Source: Castor canadensis
Lineage: Eukaryota > Chordata > Mammalia > Rodentia > Castoridae
Length of the DNA: 64,000 bases
NCBI RefSeq assembly: GCF_047511655.1
Contig: NC_133387.1
Span: 46,740,353-46,804,352 of the forward strand
Reading direction: 5' to 3'
The stretch's first letter is position 1; the number at the start of each line of letters is the position of its first letter. Positions 37,031 to 48,574 of the stretch are shown piece by piece. The notes under the pieces are model-generated. The model worked only from the letters and a program-made list of their open reading frames with translations. It made no database searches and was not told where the DNA came from. The translations under genes were made by a program, and so were the position numbers.

Positions 37031-38274
37031 AAGGCTTTTTTGCATAAATAGTGACTGGACCAAAAAGGAAACAAAAAGACAGCAATGTGTCAATACAACC
37101 CAGGAGGCAGTAATGACTTTTTATTTTTACTGTGCATGGTAAAAGACATTAAAAAAAATTGAAACTGCTAAGAACAAAATACTTTTAAAGCTTATGCCTC
37201 TTTTAAAAAATATGACGTGTAGACTGAACAGCATTCGTCTCTGAGGAATACATAAAAAGTCAAGAAAATGCTTACATATGAGCATATTTACCTATCCAGA
37301 AAAAAAGCTATGTTCTTCACATTTATGGAATAAAAACTTATTGACTGCCATGGAGAACCAAGATATTCTATTGGTTACAACTTGTCACGTGGTTCCTTCT
37401 TGAGCTAGATATCTTGGGCAAGGAGACCATGGCACTGAGCAAACACTCTGGAGTAGGCAAGGGCCATGGGAGAATTTGATGATCTCAGGGGTCAGAAGCC
37501 TGGCTATGCATGTCCACCTTCAACCTGCTGATGAGCCCAGTGGTTGGCGCTGAGAATCCCAGATCTGCAAGGATCCAGACGCCTCACTCTCAAGACACTT
37601 GACACTGGGAGCAAAATCCCAGAGAACTGCTTCTCAGGCCTCTATGGCTGTCTCCCAGTAGTTTTGGCCCAAATCATTTCCTGCTACATTTCCTTTCTCC
37701 ATTGCCATGTTGAAAATTGTGATGGGGCATGAAAAGTAGTATCATGAGCCAAATAATACACTCTATTTGAGAAGACTGTTCAAACATCCTTCAGTAAAAA
37801 ATAATTTGGCTTGTAATTTCAAATATCAGGCTACAAACTTGCAAAATACCCCAAAAGACCACAGGATGGGGTGGTTCAGACTCCAGTGCAGAACAAAACA
37901 GAGGAGACATCAAAAATACCTGGGAAGAAAGAATCCTTAATTAGAAGCTGTAGGTTTGATGTTCTACTTTGAAGGTAGTCAGCTATAGCTAAACCTCACC
38001 ATGGCACAAAACATGAGGTTATTACACACAGAGTCTCTGCTTATATTAAGCCTATAAGAATAATTATATCAGTTAATAACTAGTTTGTATTACTAAGCAT
38101 AGTTAGGAATCAGAATCAGTCTTACATCTTGTTAGTATAGTAGATAATAGCAAAGCACTTGCAAACTAGGTTATCAAATATTTGAATGTATTACTAATTC
38201 AAAACATTCTTGGCAAGCAATTCAACTGGATGGTAGTCATTTTCTTCTTTTCTTTCATGTGTACACATGTGCAC

Positions 38275-38277
<3 letters not shown>

Positions 38278-38326
<49 letters not shown>

Positions 38327-38332
38327 ACACAG
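38278..38332. repeat. (AC)n microsatellite
   Basis: About 20 uninterrupted AC units, then ATACACACACAG. Confidence 0.95.
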
Positions 38333-38859
38333 AGCACTGAGGAAGGCCTGAAAAGAGAAAGATGAGTAAGGAAAACTGAGGAAAAAGTGCAGCACAACTG
38401 GAAATCAAAATAAACTCACAAGAAATTATGTGATTAATAAAGTAGCCAAGGAATGGTCCTCAGACATCAAAGCAATGCAAGAACAGGGAGCTTTTCCAAA
38501 GCTCCAATGTAGAATAAGGGAATCATTTCAGTCTACCAACTACAACAATATACACAAAACTAGTCTCCCTTTCTAGTCATAACAAAAATTACTTAAAACA
38601 TATACAGAGCAAAGCAAAAAATTTTGGTTTTGAATATTGAGAACTCAAGGAGAGAGGTTATTTCCTCTGAAGGCTGAAAATCAATCCATCTATATATACA
38701 TATGTTGACATCTTCTGTGACTATATAAAATTATTTTTTCTCTTTTATATCAAGAACCTATAATAATTTAATCTTCTTGCAATTTTTAAATTTTTTATTG
38801 TGCAGGGTGGGGGTATACTGTAGCATTTAAAACTTGCAAATTTTTTAGAAGAGAGACTG

Positions 38860-38960
38860 TAAGGGCTGGTGATGTAGCTCAGTGGTAGAATACTTGCTTA
38901 GCATGTCCAAAGCCCTGGGTTCCACTCTCAGAACGGCAAAACAAAACAAAGAAAGAGTAT
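38860..38960 (+). repeat. ID-like SINE
   Basis: GGGCTGGTGATGTAGCTCAG and CTGGGTTCCACTCTCAG with an A-rich tail. Confidence 0.8.
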
Positions 38961-39021
38961 AAGTGTTCACATGATTAGGCTTGGATTTAATGAAAACAAA
39001 AATAACAAGAACAGATATCTT

Positions 39022-39150
39022 ATGTTGTCTTTTTGAGACAGGGTCTCATCAGGCTGGCCTCCAACTCAATATGGCTTTGAAACCACAATCCTTCTTCCTC
39101 AGTCTCCTGAGTGCTAGGATTACAGGTGTAAACTACCACACCCATCTCAA
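39022..39150 (-). repeat. B1-like SINE, reverse
   Basis: TTTTTGAGACAGGGTCTC, CTCAGTCTCCTGAGTGCTAG and GATTACAGGTGTAAACTACC. Confidence 0.85.
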
Positions 39151-39163
39151 CAACAGAAATTTT

Positions 39164-39490
39164 AGCCAAGAAAGATGGCTTAAACCTATAATCCTAGCTA
39201 CATGGAAGACAGGGATCAGAAGGATTGAGGCTCAAGGCCAGCCCAGGCAAAAAAGTTCTTGAGACCCCATGTCAATCAATAAAAGCTGGGTGCAGTGGCA
39301 AATACCTGTCATCCCAGCTATTCTGGAAGCATAAATAGGAGGATCACGGTCCAGGCTGGCCTGGACATAAATATAAGACCCTATTTGAAAAATTCTTCAA
39401 AGCAAAAGGACTAGGGGAAGTGGTAGAGTACCTGCCTAGCATGCAGGAGGCCCTGAGTTCAAACCTCAGTACCATCAAAAAAGAAAACCA
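39164..39490 (+). repeat. Three-module composite SINE (B1-like, B1-like, ID-like)
   Basis: First B1-like unit about 39164-39285 (GATTGAGGCTCAAGGCCAGC), second about 39286-39405 (GCTGGGTGCAGTGGC), ID-like unit 39406-39480 (GTGGTAGAGTACCTGCCTAG, GAGTTCAAACCTCAG), then an A tail. Confidence 0.85.
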
Positions 39491-40132
39491 GGATAAAAAT
39501 TTTAACAGAATAAAATTTTAATTTTAATTAAAATTTAAATTTTAATTTTTTTTCGAAGAAAAGGTCTCCTGAGTAAGTTTTGTGATGCTTTGGGAAAAAA
39601 AAAAACCCGAGTAGGACTGTGTACATTACAGCCAGATAGTGTACGTGTGTATGGAGAGGCATTGGCAAATGCTGCACAGTGTTAAGAATTGGTGAATCTG
39701 AGCAAGCCTATAGTTTTCATTTCATTCTTTCAACTTCTCAGGAGGTTTGAAATTGTTTAGGGACACTGTATTACTAAAGAGTAGATAAGCAAGGGCTAAG
39801 GAAATATAAGGAGGGATAAACTTGTTCAAAGCCCACCAAATGCATCAATGACATTTTCACAATGCTACATTATTAATTTCACAATGTACTACTAATGATA
39901 AAATAATTTGTTAAAAAAGTAGATAGGCTCAATTTCTCCTTATGGAGGTGCTGCATATTGAATGAAGAATAATAGACAACCTCCATTTTGCAATCTCTAA
40001 TATCCAAGCACTGAGCATCAGTGGCCATAAAAGGAAAATAATCAGATGCTATGTGCTTTTTAAACATACCACCTGGAATTAGTCTTACCAAAAACCACCA
40101 AACCTTAAACAGACCAAATCTCTGGGTCAATC

Positions 40133-40312
40133 ATTCTCAAATACCAGCAGAATCCGGATCACCTGAAAGCCTGTGAAGTCACAGATGGTTGCACCACAAG
40201 CCCATTGCTTCTAAATGAATCAGGCTAGAGATGAGGCTCATTTGTTTTCATTTCTAGCAGGTGCTAACGGTGAGTCTCTGGTCCAAGACCACCTTTGAGA
40301 ACAAGTTCTTTA
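40133..40312 (+). mobile_element. MER5A-like DNA transposon relic (hAT-Charlie)
   Basis: Starts ATCATTCTCAAATACCAGCAG, contains GGATCACCTGAAAGCC and AAATGAATCAGGC, and ends CACCTTTGAGAACAAG. The ends carry the short inverted repeats (TCTCAAA and TTTGAGA) of MER5A. Non-coding. Confidence 0.75.
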
Positions 40313-40545
40313 GATCAACCCACTAATTTATAGGAAGAGAGAAATATTTTATAATATCATGGGGATGCTATCAACAAAACAAGACTTTGGATAAATCTAA
40401 AGGAAAAGAAAAGAAAAATAAAGTGTCTTTGCTTCTTAAATGAATACATTACATTTTAAATAAGGATGAAAGAAGAACATATAGAGTTACAAGATATACC
40501 AATCAATTACAGCATGTAAAATTATACTTGAATTCTTCTTTTTTG

Positions 40546-40602
40546 GCAATACTAGGTTTGAACTCAGGGCCTCCCACTTGAGCCATGCCCAGGGCCCTGT
40601 AC
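40546..40602 (-). repeat. ID-like SINE with internal loss, reverse
   Basis: TACTAGGTTTGAACTCAGGG then CTTGAGCCATGCCC; the middle of the unit is missing. Confidence 0.7.
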
Positions 40603-41239
40603 TGAAATTCTTCTTTGGTGACTTTGTTTTTGTTTAGTGTTTCCTGACTAGATGAACTGTTGACTTTTTAAGTGCATCAGTGATATTTTTTAAAGAGTTC
40701 TTACCTATTAGATGAACATATTAAAATATTTATGGATTAAAAATTAGAAGGCAAAAGAAAATTACATAAAAATAAAGATAAGCCTATAATTTTTAATGGA
40801 TTCATTGATTTTTATTCTCCAGCAAGAATATTTTTTAATCTTCATTTGTTTTATCTTGGACATTCCTGTCTGGTTCTACTTTGTTTTATAATCTTCTTTT
40901 CCTCAGCTGTTGACTCAGTCCTTGGAACTCTGAGGAGGCTTTTCTAACTCTTTGCATAGTTAAACTCTGTGTTGGTGCCAACAAAAGTCTCTCCTGAATC
41001 CATTATTTCACATCCTAAATGTCAAAATACTAAAATCAAATACACTCATATTCAATATAAGTTCTCTTTTAATTGCAAACAAAGATATCAAAAATAGTTT
41101 GATTTAATTGCAAAAATATCACCTATGAAGACTACACAATGAGTGTATAGCTTAAAGATAATGACAAAATAAAAACCACCTGGCCTAAGAAGTTGATCAT
41201 TGTCAGTACCCAGGAAGATCTCTATGTGCATCTACATCA

Positions 41240-42900
41240 CTCCCCCTTTCCCTGCTGAAAAAAACCACTCTGCTGAATTCTGTACCTACTATTCCTTTGC
41301 AATGTTATATGGTTTTACTGCCTAACACTGTAGCTTTATCTGTTTGGAGGTCTGTATAATAGAATCATATCATAAGTGTTCTTCTGTGTATTAGTTATTG
41401 TTGTTGTTTCACATTGTGTTTTTGAGATTCCACCACATAAACATCAGCACTTTTGAGCTGTATAGTATTCCCCTGTACATATATTACAAGGTTTACCAGT
41501 TCTTATGTTGATTCATGTTTTACCTCTTCCTTTCCAAATCAAATCCTGCTGTTTAGTGATTAGCAGAATAGTGAGGGAGAGTTGGCTTTTTTGAGTCGGT
41601 TCTTCCTGACTCAAGTGGAATACCTCAAATGTTTGTCATTAGTTACAGTGCTGCCTCCCAGACTGAAATATACATCTATATCCTATTAAGGAAATATTCA
41701 TAGATTCCTATTTAATTGAGTGTTTTTGTCAAAATCATTGCAGAATTTTGGCAGGTGCCTGTTCATCATTTATGGAGATGATGGTATGATTTTTCTAATC
41801 AGCTCCTTCAGTTTAATAATTTTAAAATATATTACTGTGATTGATTCATGGGAAAAGCTCCAAATGATTCTTTAACCTTACAATTTATTGCTAGAGTTTA
41901 TTTAGGAGTTTGGCATCAGTATTTGCAAGTCAAATTGGCCTACAGCCACCCCCACCTTTTATTAAAATTTGTCAGATTTTGGAATCAATGTCATAGTCAC
42001 ATCATAAAAATGATTTGGATAGTACTTTTTTATATTCCATGGGCTGTCTAAACAGTGCTAGCATTATCTTCCCCTGAAAGGTTTAGCATAACTCTGCAGA
42101 AACCAATAGGCCTGAAACTTTTCTTTGTTGTTTTTTCTATTTCTTCTAAGGAGATTATTTTGTTTAGGTTTGCTGTCTTCTGATGTCAGGTTGAATGTAG
42201 TATACTTTTCTACATAAAAGTTATTTTTTCTTCCAGGTTTTTAAATATATTTTCACAGAGCTAAGTGAAGTTTTCTTATGATTCTTTTAATTTCCTGTTA
42301 ATTTTTATTTCTCTACTATCATTTCTTCTATTAGATTTTTGTCCCTACTTTTAATTAGCTTACCTACTGTCTTACCTATTTATTGCTGCTCTAAAGAACT
42401 TTTAATTTAATATTGAAACTATATTTCCTATATTCTAGATCACTAGTCACTTTGTTATTAAATTCTTCCATTTGCTTTGCTTCATTTTTTTTTTCAGCCA
42501 AATGCCCAAACTATTAGTTTTTCAGTCTTTGGGTTCGCCTAATAAAATAATTTTTAAAACTACCAAGTATGTTCTTTAGAGGTTGCTTTGGTCTCTATCT
42601 CATATGTCTGGATATTTGGTATTCTCAGTATTGTTCTTTTGTATTAATTTTATGATTTAACTTTGTTTTTTGACTCAGAAGTTGTTTTAAAGGGAACTTT
42701 TAAAATTCTACATGAAAGAAATTTTCCCCATGAATTACTTTGCAATTTATAATTCATATCATTGTATCACATAATGTTGATTGTAACATTTCTATATTTT
42801 CAGTTTATTGAGTTTTTCTTTTAACTTACTTAACATAGAGATGATTCTGGTGAATATTCAGAAGTAACTGAAAAGATACATATTCTATGTTCAGGGTAAA
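41240..42900 (-). mobile_element. Degraded old L1 ORF2 region, reverse
   Basis: About 1.6 kb of T-rich sequence whose reverse complement resembles decayed L1 ORF2 (for example TAGAATCATATCATAAG, GATTCCACCACATAAAC, and the ATTTCTTCTA and TTTTGACTCAGAAGTTG blocks). Stops occur in all frames and there are likely several fragments. Identification rests on word-level similarity only. Confidence 0.5.
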
Positions 42901-42904
42901 ATTT

Positions 42905-43094
42905 TCGAGATGCATGTGTGTTTGTGTGCGGTGTGTGGTGTGTGTGTGCGGTATGTGTGTGGTGGGTGTGTGTGGCATATGGTATGTGTGTGTGGTATGT
43001 GTGTGGTGTGCGTGTATGTGTGTATGTATTGTGGTATGTGTGTACGTGTGTGGTATGTGTGTATGTGGGGTGTATGATGTGTGTGTGGTATGGG

Positions 43095-43144
<50 letters not shown>
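42905..43144. repeat. TG-rich minisatellite ending in a pure (TG)n
   Basis: Imperfect units such as GTGTGTGGTATGTGTGTG to about 43096, then about 24 pure TG units to 43144. It abuts the solo MaLR LTR. The frames on both strands here (Val/Cys-rich and Thr/His-rich) are repeat translations, not genes. Confidence 0.95.
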
Positions 43145-43146
<2 letters not shown>

Positions 43147-43448
43147 TGTGTCCTGAGTTCAATCCCCAGCTTGGTACCATCGGGAGGTGATTGTAACTTT
43201 AAGAGGTGAGGACCACTGGGAGGTCTTCAGGTCATTTGGGAATGTTTCTAGGTCATGAGACAAGAGGCTTTGCTCTGCCACACACTCCCCACATTATTGT
43301 ATCTCCACCCCTGCCAGATGCCCAAAAACAATGGGGTCAACTGACCATGGACTGAAACCTCCAAAACTGTAAGCCAAAATAAACCTTTTCTCTTTGAAGG
43401 TTATTATTTCAAGCATTTGTTACAGAATCAGAAAGCTGATTAACTGAG
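43145..43448 (+). repeat. Solo MaLR LTR, left end lost in a TG repeat
   Basis: The recognisable part starts at TTCAATCCCCAGCTTGG and runs through GACCATGGACTGAAACC and CCAAAATAAACC to CTGATTAACTGA. The 5' end merges with the TG minisatellite at 42905-43144. Confidence 0.7.
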
Positions 43449-43523
43449 ATGCCAAACTCAATGATTTCATGAATAGCAGATAACCTCGATTAAAACCTAC
43501 CACAGAAAGAAAACATTATTTTA

Positions 43524-43625
43524 TTTTTTGAGGCAGGGTCTCACTATGTAGCCCAGGCTAGCCTCAAACTCACTATGTGGCCCAGGATGTCCTTAAACTC
43601 GAAATCCTCCTGCTTCCACCTCCCA
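43524..43625 (-). repeat. B1-like SINE, reverse arm of an inverted pair
   Basis: TTTTTTGAGGCAGGGTCTC, TAGCCCAGGCTAGCCTCAAA and an internal repeat of CTCACTATGT. Confidence 0.8.
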
Positions 43626-43735
43626 GGTTCTATGCCTATAATTCCAGCAGTTGATAGGCTGAGGCCAGAGGATTGAGAGTTCAAAGCCAGCCTGGGTTAT
43701 ATAGCAAGACCCTGTCTCAAAAATGAAACAAAACA
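43626..43735 (+). repeat. B1-like SINE, forward arm of an inverted pair
   Basis: CTATGCCTATAATTCCAGC, GAGTTCAAAGCCAGCCTGGG and GACCCTGTCTCAAAAATG. It abuts the reverse copy with no clear spacer. Confidence 0.8.
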
Positions 43736-44108
43736 AAAAATGAAACCAATGCTGGCAAGGATATGGAACAACAAGGAGTCTCATTCATTGATAGTGGGAA
43801 TGCAAAATGATGCAACCATTTTGGAAGACAGTGTGTCAATATCTTACAAAACTAAACATACTCTTATTTATCCTAAATCTAGCAACTGTGCTCCTATATA
43901 GTTACCTAAAGGAGGTGGGAACTTGTGTCCACACAAAAACCTTCACACAGATGTTTTTTAGCAGTTGTATTTATAAGTCCAAAAACAAAAGTAACAAAGA
44001 TATTCTTTAGCAGAGAAATTTATAAACAAACTATAATACATCCACAGAATAGAATCTTATTCATTGCTTAAGACAAATCAGTTATCAAACAAGAAAAAAC
44101 ATGGAGGC

Positions 44109-44555
44109 ATACATACTGAGGCACTATTCACAATGCCAAGTCATGGAATCAGCCTGGGCACTCATCAACAGATGACTGCATAATGAAAATGTGGGCTCTA
44201 GATAGGTGATAGATGATTGATTGATTGATAATGGAGTATTATTCAGCCAAAAAGAAAAAACAAAATTATGTCATTTGCAGGAAAATGGAAGTGTAAAACC
44301 ATCATGTTTGTTATGTGAACTAAGCCAGACTCACAAAGCCAAATATTGCATGCTTTCTCTCATGTGGAATCTAGATTTAAAAAAAAAAACATGAAAGTAG
44401 AAGGGGGAATATGAGGGAGGATTACTAAGAGAGAGGAGGACAAGGGAAGAGAAAGGAAGAGTGACTATAATTGAAGTACATATTATGAAAGTATGAAAAT
44501 ACCATGATGAACAAATTATTTTGTACAATTAATAATAATAGTAGTAATAATAATA
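44109..44555 (+). mobile_element. L1 3' fragment nested in the old L1M
   Basis: Starts at GCACTATTCACAATGCCAAG and continues through ATTATTCAGCCAAAAAG and CTTTCTCTCATGTGGAATC into an A-rich 3' UTR ending in AAT/AGT repeats. The surrounding L1M text resumes at AAATGCATG. It is diverged and of intermediate age. Confidence 0.65.
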
Positions 44556-44737
44556 CCTTCCAAAAAATGCATGGGGGAAACTTAAATGCATATTACTAAG
44601 TAAAAGAAGCCAATATGATAAGACTACATAGTGTATGTTTAACTATAGGACGTTGTAGAAAAGGAAAAGGTATGAAGTAAAGGATCAGGAATTAGAGGAG
44701 GAAAACAGAGAGAGAGTGATGGACAGGTGGCACACAG

Positions 44738-44852
44738 GAATTTTTTTTTTGACAAGGTCTTATTATTAACCCAGACTGGCCTCAAACTTGTGATCCTCCT
44801 GTCTCAAGTTCCTGAATCCTGGGATTATAGGTCTGGGCTACCATGACCACTA
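44738..44852 (-). repeat. B1-like SINE nested in the old L1M, reverse
   Basis: Poly-T, GACAAGGTCTTATTATTAAC, CCTCAAACTTGTGATCCTCC. Short ACACAG-containing flanks on both sides suggest its duplication. Confidence 0.8.
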
Positions 44853-45239
44853 CACAGAGGATTTTTAGGGAAGCCCAAATATTCTATATGATATGATAGT
44901 GGTGAACACATTTCATTATAGGTTTATTGAAGTTCTTACAATGTACAACATCAAGAGTGAGCCCTAATGTAAACTATGGGCTTTGAGTGACAATGATATA
45001 TCTACATAGGTTCATCTAGTACAGCAAATGTGCTACTCTAGTGGGAAAGAGTCATAATGGGAGAGGATATATATATGTGTAGGGCAGAGGATATATGGGG
45101 GATCTTTATATCCTCCTCTTGTTTTTGCTGTTAACCTAAAACTGCTCTAAAACTAAAGTTTTCACATATTCAAATAGTATTTATTTAAAAATAAGGCATT
45201 TACCATGTTAAAATATATAGGCAAAAAATATATTTTACT

Positions 45240-45712
45240 ACATGGGATTGGACTATGAGCACATGATAAAAGCGAGAGCACACAAGGGAGGGGTGAGGAT
45301 AGGTAAGACACCTAAAAAATTAGCTAGCATTTGTTGCCCTCAACGCAGGGAAACTAAAGCAGATACCTTAAAAGCAACAGAGGCCAATAGGAAAAGGGGA
45401 CCAGGAACTAGAGAAAAGGTTAGATCAAAAAGAACTAACCTAGAAGGTAACACCCACGCACAGGAAATCAATGTGAGTCAATGCCCTGTATAGCTATCCT
45501 TATCTCAACCAGCAAAAACCCTTGTTCCTTCCTATTATTGCTTATACTCTCTCTACAACAAAATTAGAAATAAGGGCAAAATAGTATCTGCTGGGTATTG
45601 AGGGGGTGGGGGGGAGAGGGAGGGGGCAGAGTGGGTGGTAAGGGAGGGGGTGGGGGCGGGGGGAGAAATGACCCAAGCCTTGTATGCACATATGAATAAT
45701 AAAAGAAAAAAT
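45240..45712 (+). mobile_element. 5'-truncated L1 3' end
   Basis: Young-family L1 3' UTR starting in GGGATTGGACTATGAGC, which follows the ORF2 stop in the longer copies. It runs through the G-rich tract to AATAATAAAAG and an A-rich end. The duplication is ATATATTTTACT (45228-45239 and 45717-45728), and the right side has grown by extra TA units. It is inserted just past the end of an old L1M element. Confidence 0.88.
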
Positions 45713-45769
45713 ATATATATATTTTACTGAGGCAACTGTTACTACTTATTTCCTATGTATTTTTATAGG

Positions 45770-46080
45770 AACAATATTTGTACATAGGTATATGCCATTT
45801 GTTTACATAGAGATTGTTCCCCATTAGTACATAAGTCCTTTTAACATTTATGTTGTATTATTTTGTATGGCTGTACCTTAATTTAATCTGTTCATTCTTG
45901 TCCCCATTTATATGTACAGAAATTATTTCCAGTCTTTTGAAAGCATCAATGAAATTTAAACAAGCATGTATTTTTGCACACTTCTGTATTTGTGTTTCTA
46001 CCAGTTTACATACCAACAGTGTATAAGAGTCAGGCTTGGCATTTTTAAGACATTAATCCAGAGTGTCTATTCTGAAATGA
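45770..46080 (-). mobile_element. Possible decayed L1 fragment, reverse
   Basis: Contains GTTGTATTATTTTGTATGG, TTTGTGTTTCTACCAG and CATACCAACAGTGTATAAG, which are like reverse-complement old L1 C-terminal ORF2 text. It is very diverged and could be chance similarity. Confidence 0.4.
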
Positions 46081-46084
46081 ATGT

Positions 46085-47122
46085 CATTAAAAACATTTAA
46101 TTGACTAATAAGATGAGATAAATGCTGAAATACCCTATCCTGTATGGAAACACATCTCTGTCTTTATTTCACCTTTTTTTCCTTATGAGTTCAACCTGTT
46201 AACATTACCACAAAATGGTTTATTCATGATCTCCTAGGCAACTTAATTAATTTTTAGGGTTTACACATATTTTATAGACTTTAAAATCAGCAAGTAAATG
46301 GCCTTTAAAAACAACAGAATAAATATTATCAGCAGGAATTTATGAGCAAAAGAAAGTAGTTTGAAAAATGATGCTTTCCAAATTTTCCTGTTTGGTTCAG
46401 AACATTTCTCATTTACATTACCTTACTGTGTTTTAAAAATGTTTTATGGGTCCTTTGTGAAATACTGAAGAAGGTTAGTGAATATATGACTTATTTTTGC
46501 AAAGCAAATGTATCTTTAAAATTCAACAAATTTTCAATGAGGTTTAATTAGGCAGAGAAATGGTTCAGAACTCATTTTAAAACATGCATGGTAATTAGGG
46601 AACATCAAAGAGTATTGTTACATTTGAAACTATAAACAACTGACTGTTAATTATTTAACAGATTCCAAATATTATCTGAGTGTACAGAGGACCAAAGCTT
46701 ATTTTTTAAGGAAAATGTATATTAAGCTAATGATTTACTCAATTCCTAAAAATAGTTTCACCAAATATGGCATCTATCTGTGCCTGGCCAAAGTTCATGC
46801 AGTTTTGGAACTGAGAGGGACCTTAGGACACTGACTTGGCTAATGTCATACTTGATGACCAACAAATTTGAACTAGGACACAGTTGTCTTGCCTCTCAAG
46901 CTGAATTACTTCCTACTACATTTTGCTTTATCTTTATTAACATATGTAGAAGTAAAAGCACTAACAAGACTATCTAACAAGTTTACCATGGCATATTTTG
47001 ACACACAAAAAAAATCTTTCATGATAAGAATCCTTGTGATATGTCATATGGACACACTGGAGGGGAAAAAGTTTCTCTCATTCTGGATCCCATACTCTGG
47101 TGAGAAGACCCCACCCATGATT
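46085..47122. other. Unassigned AT-rich sequence
   Basis: A 149-codon frame (46889-47338) runs into the old L1 3' end at 47136. Its terminal part is translated L1 3' UTR, so it is not a gene. Confidence 0.45.
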
Positions 47123-47135
47123 AGAAAATGTTCTG

Positions 47136-47391
47136 TATATTTCTGTATAGCTATCCTTAACTCAACTGGCAAAACACTTTGTCTTCCTTATGATGCTTAT
47201 GTCTTTTCTTCAACAAAATTAGTGATAAGGGCAGAACAGGTTCTGCCTGGAAGTGAGTGGGGGAGGAGAGAAGAGGGTGGGGGAGGGAGGCAGGAGGGAG
47301 AAATGACCCAAAAAATGTATGCACATGTGAATAAATGAATAATTTAAAAATTTTTTTTTTAATTTCCCTAGAAGAAATAAAAAAAAAGAAA
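47136..47391 (+). mobile_element. Short older L1 3' end
   Basis: About 250 bp matching the L1 3' UTR from TATAGCTATCCTTA onward but with scattered changes of all kinds, including in the G-rich tract, so it is an older insertion. The 13-bp duplication AGAAAATGTTCTG flanks it (47123-47135 and 47392-47404), with a mixed A/T tail inside the right copy. Confidence 0.85.
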
Positions 47392-47580
47392 AGAAAATGT
47401 TCTGGGGGAAAGAATGGGAACTCTTGCTAGGATTGATTAGGCTGTTTCCTCTGGGCTTATTAGGATGGTGGTATGCCTGTCCCATATATGTCATGGCCAT
47501 CCCAAAATCTGCCATGCTTTAGTTACAATTATCATTTTTACATTTACATTGTTCTTCATAAGTTTTAAAACACGTATCTG

Positions 47581-47672
47581 GGGCTGGTGAAGTGATTTAA
47601 GTGGTAGAGTGCTTGCCTAGCAAGCATAAGGTCCTGAATTACAACCCCAGTACCACCAAGAAGAAAACTATA
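47581..47672 (+). repeat. ID-like SINE
   Basis: GGGGCTGGTGAAGTGATTTA, GTGCTTGCCTAGCAAGCATA and CAACCCCAGTACCACC. Confidence 0.85.
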
Positions 47673-47689
47673 AAACATGTATCCATTAC

Positions 47690-47860
47690 TGTTTCTGATC
47701 CCCATAATAACTTGTGAGGCAGGTATCATCTCCATTTCCCAACTGAGAAACCCACAGCTCAGAAAGAGTGACTTAGTCAAAGCTTCATAGTCAGAAAACT
47801 ATAGAACTAGCATTAGAACCCCAGGCTTCTTGCCTTTAGTCCAATGCTTTGGCCATAATA
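47690..47860 (-). repeat. MIR SINE, reverse
   Basis: AACTTGTGAGGCAGGTATCA, CCCAACTGAGAAACCCACAG and GAACCCCAGGCTTCTTGCC. Confidence 0.8.
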
Positions 47861-48465
47861 TTAATCTGAATTTCCCAAATTTCAAATATTTATATTTTCT
47901 GGAAATTCTGAGATCACTTTAGAAGGGAGATCCTTCAGTGGAAAGTTGAATAATTTAAATATCCAAATTATAACATGCTTCCTTGGAAAAGGAAAATAGT
48001 AGCGCCTAAAAATTCCATGGAAGTGCTTGTGGCTGTTGGGGAACTGTAAGGATGGCACTTTGCTAGAAGAAGGAAACCACAGTCAGTTTTGGGTTCCTCA
48101 GTTTGTTTGTTTCATTTCTTGTCATGGGGATAAGGAAACTTGAAAATAAAAATTCACTGAAATTAAATATGTTTGGAAAGAAGGATACCAAAATATTAAC
48201 AGTCTCTGGGTGGTTGGGTTACTAAGCTAATTTTATTTACTTTGTTTTCATATTATACACTTCCTACAATAATTACTTTATTCTGATTATCAGAAATTAC
48301 ATAATTTATTTATCTGTACATAGTTCCCAAACTATTAGAGAAGGAAAGAAATCCAAACTCTCTTAACCTATATACTGAGATGTACAGAAACTTGGAAACT
48401 CCTCTGACAAATGAACATTCTTTTTAAAATATCAATCTATGAGTAGCTAAAGAGTTGATTTGGGG

Positions 48466-48558
48466 AGCAGGTAGAGTGGCTCAGTGGTAAGAGCATTTTC
48501 CTTCCTAACAAGTGTGAGTCTCTGAGTTCAAATCCCAGTGCTGCCAAAAAAAAAATTG
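48466..48558 (+). repeat. ID-like SINE
   Basis: GTAGAGTGGCTCAGTGGTAA and GAGTTCAAATCCCAGTGCTG then an A run. Confidence 0.85.
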
Positions 48559-48574
48559 ATTTAGGCATATTTCC

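Larger units (their letters stand above)
36775..38859. other. Unassigned AT-rich sequence
   Basis: Contains the AAC and AC microsatellites and a short relative (38785-38850) of the reverse repeat at 24960. No gene seen. Confidence 0.4.
43741..45170 (+). mobile_element. Ancient L1M-type LINE, 3' end, interrupted twice
   Basis: Diverged ORF2 C-terminus and 3' UTR of an old placental L1. It shows GGGAATGCAAAATG, TCCACACAAAAACCTTCACA, CTTAAATGCATATTACTAAG and the terminal AACCTAAAACTGCTCTAAAA. The old element is split by a second L1 fragment (about 44109-44555) and by a reverse B1-like SINE (44738-44852). No frame is intact. Subfamily is not assigned. Confidence 0.8.

Noticed and set aside
42830..43190. 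Frames rich in Thr/His (minus) or Val/Cys (plus)
   Set aside because: They are translations of the TG minisatellite and have no independent support.
46889..47338. A 149-codon frame
   Set aside because: Its last third is the translated G-rich tract of an old L1 3' end, so it cannot be a gene product of its own.
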